Below, in pieces: positions 7,891 to 14,144 of a DNA stretch of 23,345 bases (within the stretch, counting starts at the first letter, position 1; each line of letters opens with the position of its first letter). The translations under genes were made by a program, and so were the position numbers. Origin of the DNA: Roseiflexaceae bacterium UBA965 (lineage in GTDB: Bacteria > Chloroflexota > Chloroflexia > Chloroflexales > Roseiflexaceae); NCBI GenBank assembly GCA_002292925.1, contig DBCF01000244.1, positions 10,618 to 33,962 of the forward strand, in the 5' to 3' direction. Below the pieces are notes generated by a model. The model was given only the letters and a program-made list of their open reading frames with translations. It had not been told where the DNA came from and searched no databases.

Positions 7891-7964
7891 TGAACTGTAC
7901 TTCACGTGCGGTTTGGCCGCTCCCTATAGTATCATGTGCTCTTAATCGTTAGTACGACTAGAGC
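7879..7964 (-). promoter_or_regulatory. Candidate pause and antiterminator structures of the ilv attenuator
   Basis: By eye, the minus-strand segment CTATAGGGAG (7929-7920) can pair with CTCCCGTAG (7887-7879), the 5' arm of the terminator, as GGGAG:CTCCC plus CTA:TAG around a small internal loop. Two small hairpins, GCGG-N5-CCGC (7920-7908) and GTGAA-N6-TTCAC, lie in between and would bring the arms together. G7920 could belong to either the antiterminator arm or the first hairpin. The antiterminator arm begins two nt after the leader stop, so a ribosome resting on the stop codon would cover it. A second hairpin within the control codons (GCTCT 7964-7960 with AGAGC 7942-7938, plus inner pairs) could be the pause structure. 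No folding energies were computed. Confidence 0.55.
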
Positions 7965-8006
7965 TTCAGTAATTACTACTAGGTTGACCTGACGGCGTTG
8001 AAACAC
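7932..8006 (-). CDS. Leader peptide of the branched-chain amino acid operon attenuator
   Basis: A 24-codon reading frame starts at GTG 8006 with Shine-Dalgarno GAGG (8017-8014) 7 nt upstream and ends at TGA 7934-7932. Residues 7-21 read VNLVVITEALVVLTI: 5 Val, 3 Leu and 2 Ile in 15 codons. All three Leu codons are CTA, which looks uncommon in the neighbouring genes. This resembles the regulatory leader peptides of enterobacterial ilvGMEDA and ilvBN operons, where scarcity of charged tRNA stalls the ribosome and prevents termination. The frame lies between a consensus promoter and a terminator that precedes ilvB, as that mechanism needs. There is only one Phe codon (position 2), so the downstream pheA is unlikely to be sensed through it. 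The 6-bp repeat AACACA and TGTGTT flanks the ribosome site and might tune initiation. It is too short for ordinary gene finding. Confidence 0.87.
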   Translation of the reverse strand: MFQRRQVNLVVITEALVVLTIKST

Positions 8007-8038
8007 AGTAAATCCTCGTTTGTGTTGGACCTAAGGGG

Positions 8039-8067
8039 ATTATAGAATGAATCGAACTGAATGTCAA
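8039..8067 (-). promoter_or_regulatory. Consensus sigma70-type promoter of the ilv operon
   Basis: The minus strand carries TTGACA (8067-8062), exactly 17 bp, then TATAAT (8044-8039), a perfect match to the housekeeping consensus in both boxes and spacing. The expected transcription start is near 8032, giving a leader RNA of about 200 nt before ilvB. Such a strong promoter suits an operon regulated mainly after initiation, by attenuation. It lies only 25 nt beyond the stop codon of the upstream same-strand glycosyltransferase gene. Confidence 0.92.
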
Positions 8068-8084
8068 ATACCATTGCGGTATTT
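8066..8084 (-). promoter_or_regulatory. Inverted repeat touching the ilv -35 box
   Basis: On the minus strand AAATACC-GCAAT-GGTATTT is a 7-bp perfect inverted repeat whose last two bases are the first two of the -35 box. It could be an operator for a dimeric regulator acting on the ilv promoter, or a weak end-of-transcript hairpin for the glycosyltransferase gene that ends at 8092. No T-run follows, which makes a terminator less likely. Confidence 0.45.
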
Positions 8085-8091
8085 AGGCGAA

Positions 8092-9972
8092 TCAGGGAGC
8101 AAGCGTCACTGTTGGGGCTATGGCGAATGTAATCAATGATTCGCCCATACTCGACGTTGCGTCGACGGTACGGTAGCCAGCCGGGATTTGCACTTGAGCG
8201 AGTCGTATCGTCGGGATAACGAGGACTTCGGCATCATTCCGCGGCGCAACTCCTTCGGTAATCGCAAGATAATCAAGATGTTTGGTAAGAAACGGCACCA
8301 CCCCACTAGCATTACGATTGAGAAAGTTTGTTTCGTAGACGTCGATTTTTGTCCCCTCAGGAAGTTTTAGCGCAAATTGCCCAAGGAGCGCACAGCTCTG
8401 CATGGCGATATCGCCTGCACCATCTTCTTTCACCACAAAAGTATTGAAATAATATTCGATACTTTGATAGGCACCAAAACAGAGTACAACGGCTAATACT
8501 CCCTGGCTGATGTATTGCGCTATTTTTTGCGTAAAGAAACGTTGCCGTAAGCGATCTATTGATTGGGCGCCAAACCCAATCAATAACGCCACACTCCCCA
8601 TCATGCTTACCATGCGGTGACCAGCAGCAACTGGATATGCCAACGATGCAGCTAAACACACAAAGAAAATATTAAAGACCACAATATAACTGTTTGGTGA
8701 ACGCCACCGCGTAATCATTACCACTAATCCAAGCAAAAACAAGTACGCATAAATTGATGGCAAAATAGCCCCATTCGAACGATACCAGCCATCGACCGGT
8801 CCTGAAATAATTGCATTAAACGATCCTTTGAAGTTATTGCTGATAATTTCAAAGGCAGTCATTTGTTTCTCTGCCATTTGACGAGTCAACACTGATGACC
8901 CATCTGTTGCATCGGGTAAAAATAATGACGCCCGTTGCAACGGGGCCCGGAAGTTGTTTGGATACTGATAGTAGTGAAGTAACAATGGGCCAGCCACTGC
9001 AGCGGTCACAACACCATATAACACCATATGCGTAATAATTGATTTCCATTGTGCCGTTAAGCGAATCAACTGAACAATGGTCCAAATGATAAGTAATAAT
9101 GAAAGAATACGGGCGCTTGCATAGCCAAACAACCCTATCCCACTCAACACACCAATAATCACAATTGCCCGATTATTGAATCCTTTTTCACTGCGCAATA
9201 TTAATCCGATAATGCCTAATACACACATCAAGTCAAATATCATGATGTAATACAACCGCGAAAAATTAATCAAAATTCCGAGTGTTGCAACCACAAAACC
9301 CGCTCCAATTGCATATGGGCGATCGAGCATAGGTCGCACCATCCAAATTGTCAATGGAATAGTAAGGACACCAAAAAAGAGTGCCGGGATGCGCATGGCC
9401 CAAATCGACTGCCCAAAAAACTGCACCATCAGACCTGGTAAATACGACATCATTGAGGGAAGCTCAAGCCACCCCGAGATAAATGGATTTGCAAAAGTTC
9501 CATCAAAATAAGTCATCCCAAACAAGGTTATTGATGCTTCATCACCATTGAGCACAGGAATCTCGGTAATGTGATACACCCGCAACCCTAAACCAATCAG
9601 CGTGACAGCAAGCACTGCCCCATAATAATATTGATTTTCGCGCGTGGTGAAATCAAATATACCTGATACATCTTTCCGTGTCGTACAACTCAAAATCAGC
9701 ATCACGATGGCGACAATCCAGCCAACAACCATTTCGCCGGCATACGGCGGATTCCATGACTGCGCATTGGAAAAAATAACATAGTCATAGCCAATCATCG
9801 CAATTGCAACGGCTAATGGCGTCGGCCGATTAACCGCAAAATAATAAATCCCTAGCGCACTTACCACTCCGAGTAATGCTACCCATGTTGGCAACACTTC
9901 ATTCCCAAGTCGAAATAGTTGCAACGGGAAAATTAAAAGCAATAGTAGGAATACTACTTTTTTGGGAATCAT
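8092..9972 (-). CDS. GT-C fold membrane glycosyltransferase, GT39/ArnT-like
   Basis: The 626-residue integral membrane protein has more than ten hydrophobic segments and a soluble C-terminal domain of about 110 residues. After two N-terminal hydrophobic stretches, the conserved GT-C acidic motif appears as NGDEASI (D144, E145) in the first large external loop, as in dolichyl- or polyprenyl-phosphate-sugar mannosyl/arabinosyl transferases (PMT_2 family). Such enzymes move sugars from lipid-phosphate donors to lipids or proteins on the outer face of the membrane; donor and acceptor cannot be read here. The start at 9972 has GAGG 6 nt upstream. The coding sequence is clearly richer in A+T than its neighbours, which could reflect a different origin or only membrane-protein codon use. 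It is a single-gene unit between two divergent or tandem promoters. Confidence 0.8.
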   Translation of the reverse strand: MIPKKVVFLLLLLIFPLQLFRLGNEVLPTWVALLGVVSALGIYYFAVNRPTPLAVAIAMIGYDYVIFSNAQSWNPPYAGEMVVGWIVAIVMLILSCTTRKDVSGIFDFTTRENQYYYGAVLAVTLIGLGLRVYHITEIPVLNGDEASITLFGMTYFDGTFANPFISGWLELPSMMSYLPGLMVQFFGQSIWAMRIPALFFGVLTIPLTIWMVRPMLDRPYAIGAGFVVATLGILINFSRLYYIMIFDLMCVLGIIGLILRSEKGFNNRAIVIIGVLSGIGLFGYASARILSLLLIIWTIVQLIRLTAQWKSIITHMVLYGVVTAAVAGPLLLHYYQYPNNFRAPLQRASLFLPDATDGSSVLTRQMAEKQMTAFEIISNNFKGSFNAIISGPVDGWYRSNGAILPSIYAYLFLLGLVVMITRWRSPNSYIVVFNIFFVCLAASLAYPVAAGHRMVSMMGSVALLIGFGAQSIDRLRQRFFTQKIAQYISQGVLAVVLCFGAYQSIEYYFNTFVVKEDGAGDIAMQSCALLGQFALKLPEGTKIDVYETNFLNRNASGVVPFLTKHLDYLAITEGVAPRNDAEVLVIPTIRLAQVQIPAGYRTVDATSSMGESLITFAIAPTVTLAP

Positions 9973-10008
9973 GGCGAACCTCTATTATGACAAGCTTGTG
10001 TTCGTGCA

Positions 10009-10017
10009 ATTATAGCA
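10009..10017 (-). promoter_or_regulatory. Extended -10 promoter of the glycosyltransferase gene
   Basis: The minus strand reads TGCTATAAT at 10017-10009: an exact -10 hexamer preceded by the TGn extension. The -35 region is poor (TTCTTA at 17 bp), as is common for extended -10 promoters. The predicted start of transcription is about 30 nt before the ATG at 9972. Confidence 0.65.
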
Positions 10018-10110
10018 TGTTTTTATTGATTTAAGAACCTAAATCACCCCATTACTTATCGTGGTATATCTATTTGTTGCTAGTGTTGCTATTAAAGTTA
10101 TGCGTTTATT

Positions 10111-10119
10111 TGCTATGAT
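10111..10119 (+). promoter_or_regulatory. Extended -10 promoter of the PhyH-like gene
   Basis: TGCTATGAT on the plus strand has a TGn extension and a one-mismatch -10 hexamer, about 37 nt before the ATG at 10156. No good -35 box is visible. The 183-nt gap it lies in is divergent, with the glycosyltransferase promoter on the other strand, and holds no recognisable gene. Confidence 0.5.
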
Positions 10120-10155
10120 AGACACACGATTCGTACAAATATACCGGGAGCAGTA

Positions 10156-11076
10156 ATGACCACTACATTTCCGCATCTCACCAGCATGAAACAGGAAATT
10201 TCGACCGACCCAGCGGTATTTGGCACACTCACCGATTGTACTGCGCTGTTGGATAATCCCGTCGCACTCCGTCAACACATGGACAACGAAGGGTACATCT
10301 ACCTCAAGGGTGTCCTCGACACCAGCAAAATCGCTGCTGCCCGCCACATTATGGCCGAACGTTTAGCAGCCCAAGGCCACATCGACACGAATCATCCCAT
10401 TGATGAATGTATCGCCGCTCCAGACACCAAGGTTGCCTTTATGCCCGACCTCGCCAAAGACAACACCCCCCTCATGGACGTCTTGTACGATGGCGCTATG
10501 ATTGATGTGTTTGGCTTACTGCTCGAATCCACCGTCCGCCACTACGATTTCACCTGGGTGCGAGCCGTTGCCCCCAAACGGGGTACACCGCCCCATATGG
10601 ATATCGTCTACATGGGGCGCGGCACCAAAAAACTCTATACCGCCTGGACTCCCCTTAGCGACATTCCTCTTTCTATGGGTGGATTGCTCGTCCTCGAACG
10701 TTCACACCAGCACGACAAACTCAACAACGGCTATGCCAGCAAAGATGTCGACGAATTTTGTGAAAACAAAGTGGGCGAAGGCTATACCAAAATGGGTGGT
10801 GGTGGCAATATTCGTGATGGCGGCTGGTTATCAGACAATCCCGTCAAACTCCGCAACGCCCTCGGTGGCCGCTGGCTGACTGCCAATTACGAAGCTGGCG
10901 ACGTGCTCATTTTCAGTGTATTTACCATTCATACCAGCCTCGACAACGCCTCAAACCGTGTGCGCTTATCGACCGACACCCGCTATCAACGCGCTGACGA
11001 ACCCATCGACGAGCGCTGGATTGGTGATGAGCCGATTGGCCATGGCGCTGCCGGCAAACGTGGCAAGATTTGTTAA
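10156..11076 (+). CDS. Phytanoyl-CoA dioxygenase (PhyH) family Fe(II)/2-oxoglutarate oxygenase
   Basis: The 306-residue protein is a cytoplasmic non-haem iron oxygenase that would couple 2-oxoglutarate decarboxylation to oxidation of an unknown substrate. The iron triad is visible as HMD (H147, D149 in PPHMDIVYMG) and H259 in TIHTSLDN, with R270 (or R268) in RVRLSTDTRYQ as the likely 2-oxoglutarate anchor. AWTPLSDIPLSMGGLLVLERSH (split here as AWTPLSDIPL and SMGGLLVLERSH) is the typical PhyH core strand region. The start has GGGAG 5 nt upstream. It precedes FKBP, Rieske and P450 genes on the same strand with an 81-nt gap. Substrate is not predictable; related proteins act on lipids, natural products and halogenation or hydroxylation substrates. 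Confidence 0.88.
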   Translation: MTTTFPHLTSMKQEISTDPAVFGTLTDCTALLDNPVALRQHMDNEGYIYLKGVLDTSKIAAARHIMAERLAAQGHIDTNHPIDECIAAPDTKVAFMPDLAKDNTPLMDVLYDGAMIDVFGLLLESTVRHYDFTWVRAVAPKRGTPPHMDIVYMGRGTKKLYTAWTPLSDIPLSMGGLLVLERSHQHDKLNNGYASKDVDEFCENKVGEGYTKMGGGGNIRDGGWLSDNPVKLRNALGGRWLTANYEAGDVLIFSVFTIHTSLDNASNRVRLSTDTRYQRADEPIDERWIGDEPIGHGAAGKRGKIC

Positions 11077-11110
11077 TCCCCCCTGACTGCCCATGGCGCA
11101 CAAATTCGGG

Positions 11111-11116
11111 TATGAT
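11111..11116 (+). promoter_or_regulatory. Possible -10 element before the FKBP gene
   Basis: TATGAT lies 41 nt before the FKBP start in the 81-nt gap after the PhyH-like gene. No -35 match at normal spacing is visible. The same hexamer recurs at a similar distance before the PhyH-like and GH51 genes, which modestly supports it. Confidence 0.35.
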
Positions 11117-11157
11117 AGAAGTGTTTCTGTTTTTGTAGTACAAAGGAATTTCATCCC

Positions 11158-11502
11158 ATGTCAGACATCATTACCACTCCCTCAGGCTTGCAATACCAAG
11201 AAATCACCGTCGGCACTGGTGCCAGCCCGGTCCGCGGCAAGCAAGTCACCGTGCACTACACCGGCACCCTCGTTGATGGCAAAAAATTCGACAGCTCACG
11301 TGACCGCAATGACCCCTTTACCTTCATCATTGGCGTTGGCCAAGTCATCAAAGGTTGGGACGAAGGCGTTGCCAGCATGAAGGTCGGCGGTCGCCGGATT
11401 CTGACCATCCCTGCCGATCTCGGCTACGGCGCCCGGGGCGCCGGTGGCGTCATCCCCCCCAACGCCACCCTCGTATTCGATGTTGAATTGTTGAGTGTCT
11501 AA
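11158..11502 (+). CDS. FKBP-type peptidyl-prolyl cis-trans isomerase
   Basis: A single-domain FKBP of 114 residues catalyses proline isomerisation during protein folding in the cytoplasm; no signal peptide is present. Residues lining the FKBP12 active site are all recognisable: Y34, F44, D45, V63-I64 (GQVIKGWDEG), W67, Y90 (GYGARG) and F107. The segment IPADLGYGARGAGGVIPPNA is the classic loop of this family. The start has AAAGGA about 10 nt upstream. Its stop codon overlaps the ribosome site of the next gene, a Rieske oxygenase 12 nt downstream, so the two are very likely co-translated; whether the isomerase helps fold the oxygenases is speculation. Confidence 0.96.
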   Translation: MSDIITTPSGLQYQEITVGTGASPVRGKQVTVHYTGTLVDGKKFDSSRDRNDPFTFIIGVGQVIKGWDEGVASMKVGGRRILTIPADLGYGARGAGGVIPPNATLVFDVELLSV

Positions 11503-11514
11503 AGGACGTGTTGT

Positions 11515-12600
11515 ATGGCCACGCCATTTGTATTTGAACCAGATTTAGCCAAAGCCACGACCATCCCTTCCGATTGGTATCGTGATCCGGCGCTCCTTGC
11601 ACAAGAAAAAGAGCAGATCTTTGCCAAAACCTGGCAGCTGGTCGGGCGGCTCGAGCAACTCAAACTGCCCGGTGATCACTTCACCTGTAGTGTGGTTGAC
11701 GAGCCGTTGGTACTGACTCGTGATAGCTACGGCAAAATCCATGCTTTCTACAACGTCTGTCGCCACCGCGCCGGAGCCGTTGCCAATGGTGCCGGTCATC
11801 GCAAGACGTTGCAGTGCATGTACCACGGCTGGACCTATGGCCTCGACGGCAAATTGCTCAATACCCCCGAATTTGAAGGGGTCGAATGCTTCGACCGCAA
11901 TGAATTCGGACTCAAACCGGTACGCGTCGATACCTGGGGACCTTTTATCTTTGTCTGCCTCGACGACCAAACCCCTGATTTGCACGAGGTACTCGCCAAG
12001 ATCATCCCCGAAACCGTCCACATGCAAATCGAGCATATGGGATTTTACAAGCGCGTCGATTACGAAATCAACTGCAATTGGAAGGTCTACGTCGACAATT
12101 ACCTCGAAGGCTACCACATCCCCATCGCCCATCCCGGGTTGTTCAAAGAAATCGACTACAACCAATATTTGGTCGAACCCGAGCGCTATTATTCCAAACA
12201 ATACGCCCCGATTCGCGCCAAAGATGAGTCGTTGTACCGCCGCAATCTCGAAGATGGCGCCCCCGCCCAAGCACTCTACTACTGGCTCTTCCCTAATTTG
12301 ATGCTCAACATCTACCCCGACAACGTGCAAATCAACATCGTTTTGCCGTTGGGGCCAGAACGTACAGTCACCATCTTTGAATGGTATTTGCGCGACGTCA
12401 ATCGTCCCGGTGTGGCCGAAGATTTCGCCAAATCATTTGCCTTTAGTGACTCGGTGCAACAAGAAGACATCGAACTTTGCGAAACGGTGCAACGCCGCTT
12501 GCGCTCACGTTCATATACCACCGGCCGGTTTTCGGTGGCCCGTGAAAACGGCGTCCATCACTTCCATGGACTGATCTGCGAACACCTCAACGCTAAATAA
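11515..12600 (+). CDS. Rieske-type non-haem iron oxygenase, alpha subunit (carnitine/choline monooxygenase-like)
   Basis: The 361-residue protein has an N-terminal Rieske [2Fe-2S] domain with C82-x-H84 (CRH) and C101-x2-H104 (CMYH), and a C-terminal SRPBCC catalytic domain. Mononuclear iron ligands are H201 and H206 in the EGYHIPIAH motif and probably D318 (QQEDIEL). The residue that normally bridges the two metal centres as Asp is Glu198 here, as in carnitine monooxygenase CntA and related quaternary-amine oxygenases. The C-terminal GRFSVARENGVHHFH also matches that branch. The enzyme needs a reductase, which is not in the window. AGGA of its ribosome site overlaps the FKBP stop. The substrate is unknown; a quaternary-ammonium or aromatic compound is possible. 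Confidence 0.9.
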   Translation: MATPFVFEPDLAKATTIPSDWYRDPALLAQEKEQIFAKTWQLVGRLEQLKLPGDHFTCSVVDEPLVLTRDSYGKIHAFYNVCRHRAGAVANGAGHRKTLQCMYHGWTYGLDGKLLNTPEFEGVECFDRNEFGLKPVRVDTWGPFIFVCLDDQTPDLHEVLAKIIPETVHMQIEHMGFYKRVDYEINCNWKVYVDNYLEGYHIPIAHPGLFKEIDYNQYLVEPERYYSKQYAPIRAKDESLYRRNLEDGAPAQALYYWLFPNLMLNIYPDNVQINIVLPLGPERTVTIFEWYLRDVNRPGVAEDFAKSFAFSDSVQQEDIELCETVQRRLRSRSYTTGRFSVARENGVHHFHGLICEHLNAK

Positions 12601-12610
12601 TCTCCCCCCC

Positions 12611-12650
12611 TTCACGCTCGTGGTGACACTGCGGTCACTGCGGGCGTGAA
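12611..12650. repeat. Long hairpin between the Rieske and P450 genes
   Basis: TTCACGCTCGTGGTGAC and GTCACTGCGGGCGTGAA flank a 6-nt loop and can form a 17-bp stem with three G-U pairs, 10 nt after the Rieske stop. It is followed by A-rich, not T-rich, sequence, so it is not a canonical terminator on the plus strand. It may separate expression of the P450 gene from the FKBP-Rieske pair or protect the upstream mRNA end. Confidence 0.7.
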
Positions 12651-12670
12651 ACAAAAGAAAAACAGTTCTA

Positions 12671-14014
12671 ATGCCAATTGCCATACCCCAATCCCACGGT
12701 CTCCCGCGCATCGGACACATGCTTGGGCTTACTATTGACCCCATGGCCGTCATGCAACAGTTGCACCGTCAATTCCCCCAGATTGTCGAAGTTGCGGTGC
12801 CACCCCACACTTTTTTTGTGGTGACTGATCCCACCTTAATCGAAGAAGTGCTGGTCACCAAACAAAAACATTTTCATAAAGATGGCTTTTTGAAACACCA
12901 CGCTAGTGCGCTATTTGGCAATGGGTTGCTCAGTAGCGACGGTGATTTTTGGTTGCGCCAACGCCGTATGGCCCAGCCGGCGTTTCATCGCCAACGCATT
13001 ACCGAATACAGCGAAATCATCATCGCCAAAACTGCCGTAGCACTGGCCGCACTGCCCCACAACCAACCCGTCGACATCCTGGCGACGATGATGGAACTGA
13101 CGCTGACCATCGTTGCCGAAACCTTATTTGGCGCAATCACGCCCCGCCAACTCCACACCATCGGGCAGGCACTCCACGATGCGATGGCATACTTCGCCAA
13201 TGATCCGCTACGTGATATCGCCGCCAGCATCACCAAATTACCGCTCCATGACGCCAAAAACGCAGCCTATGCGACCGCAATTCAGGCACTCGATACGGTG
13301 ATTGACGAAATTATCGCCGACCGCATGTCCCATCCTAGCGACGCCACCGATTTATTGGGGATGTTTCTGGCAGCCCGCGACGATGACGACCAGCCGATGT
13401 CACACACCCAACTACGCGACGAGTGCAAAACGCTCTTTTTGGCAGGGCACGAAACTACTGCCTTGACGCTCACTTGGAGCATTTGGCTACTCTTGCGGCA
13501 TCCTGATTGCCTACAGACCATGCAACGCGAGCTCACACAAGTCATTGGCGACAGGCTGCCGAATATGGCCGACATCCCTAATTTGGTCTATACCGAGCAA
13601 GTCATCCGCGAAGCGATGCACCTCTACCCGCCCGCCTATACCATTGCCCGCTCATGTATTGCCGATGTGACGATTGGTGATTATGTCATCCCTGCCGGCA
13701 AAGACGTCACCCTCAGTCAATACGCCATGCACCGCGATCCGCGCTGGTACGACCAACCCGATGCATTCATCCCGACGCGTTGGAGTGAGTCATTCAAGGC
13801 GCAGCTGCCCAAATACGCCTACTTCCCATTTGGGGGTGGGCCGCGCTTGTGTATCGGGCAACAATTTGCCCTCATCGAAGCGACCCTCATTTTGGCGATG
13901 GTCGTGCGGCATGGCGACTGGCAACTCATCCCGTGGCAACGGGTGGTGCCACTAACGGCGATTACGTTGCGCCCCAAACGGGGTGTGATGGTGCAAATTC
14001 ACCGCCGCGCCTGA
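12671..14014 (+). CDS. Cytochrome P450
   Basis: The 447-residue soluble bacterial P450 has an I-helix AGHETT (258-263) for oxygen activation, F-x-P-x-R-W at 366-371, and the haem loop FGGGPRLCIG with ligand C394. The K-helix motif ExxR, nearly invariant in P450s, reads E314-A-M-H317 (codon CAC at 13619-13621), one base change from CGC Arg. The surrounding HLYPPAY shows that the alignment is correct. The protein could be a variant P450 like the few known ExxR-less enzymes, or functionally impaired; the rest is intact. The GNGLLSSDGDFWLRQRR segment and overall layout resemble class-II-like bacterial fatty acid or natural-product hydroxylases. The start lacks a clear ribosome site. Electron partners are not encoded nearby. 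Confidence 0.94.
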   Translation: MPIAIPQSHGLPRIGHMLGLTIDPMAVMQQLHRQFPQIVEVAVPPHTFFVVTDPTLIEEVLVTKQKHFHKDGFLKHHASALFGNGLLSSDGDFWLRQRRMAQPAFHRQRITEYSEIIIAKTAVALAALPHNQPVDILATMMELTLTIVAETLFGAITPRQLHTIGQALHDAMAYFANDPLRDIAASITKLPLHDAKNAAYATAIQALDTVIDEIIADRMSHPSDATDLLGMFLAARDDDDQPMSHTQLRDECKTLFLAGHETTALTLTWSIWLLLRHPDCLQTMQRELTQVIGDRLPNMADIPNLVYTEQVIREAMHLYPPAYTIARSCIADVTIGDYVIPAGKDVTLSQYAMHRDPRWYDQPDAFIPTRWSESFKAQLPKYAYFPFGGGPRLCIGQQFALIEATLILAMVVRHGDWQLIPWQRVVPLTAITLRPKRGVMVQIHRRA

Positions 14015-14095
14015 ATTATTTTTCAATGTAAAAAAAACATACTGCGCCGAACGTGACAACGACACAAAAAATCGCCCGGTGGCGCACAATCCTGC

Positions 14096-14122
14096 GGGGT
14101 AGGGCACAGCATGCCCTACCCC
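14096..14122. repeat. Hairpin between converging P450 and protease genes
   Basis: GGGGTAGGGCA and TGCCCTACCCC form a perfect 11-bp stem around a 5-nt loop, 23 nt beyond the stop of the minus-strand protease gene and 82 nt beyond the P450 stop. Neither side has a T-run. The position suits a bidirectional transcript end or mRNA-protecting structure for two converging genes. The rest of the 130-nt gap shows no gene. Confidence 0.7.
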
Positions 14123-14144
14123 GATGTTGTATACCAGCGATTAT

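Noticed and set aside
7862..8032. A T-box riboswitch upstream of ilvB
   Set aside because: I could not find the conserved T-box sequence or a specifier-loop arrangement, and the translatable Leu/Val/Ile-rich leader explains the terminator better.
8066..8084. The inverted repeat as an intrinsic terminator of the glycosyltransferase gene
   Set aside because: The stem is only 7 bp, A+T-rich, and followed by GACATTCAG rather than a T-run; kept only as a possible operator.
11545..12330. A 261-codon open frame on the minus strand inside the Rieske oxygenase gene
   Set aside because: It lies entirely within a well-supported gene with catalytic motifs, has low-complexity hydrophobic/acidic composition, and matches no family I recognise; it is an antisense shadow of codon bias.
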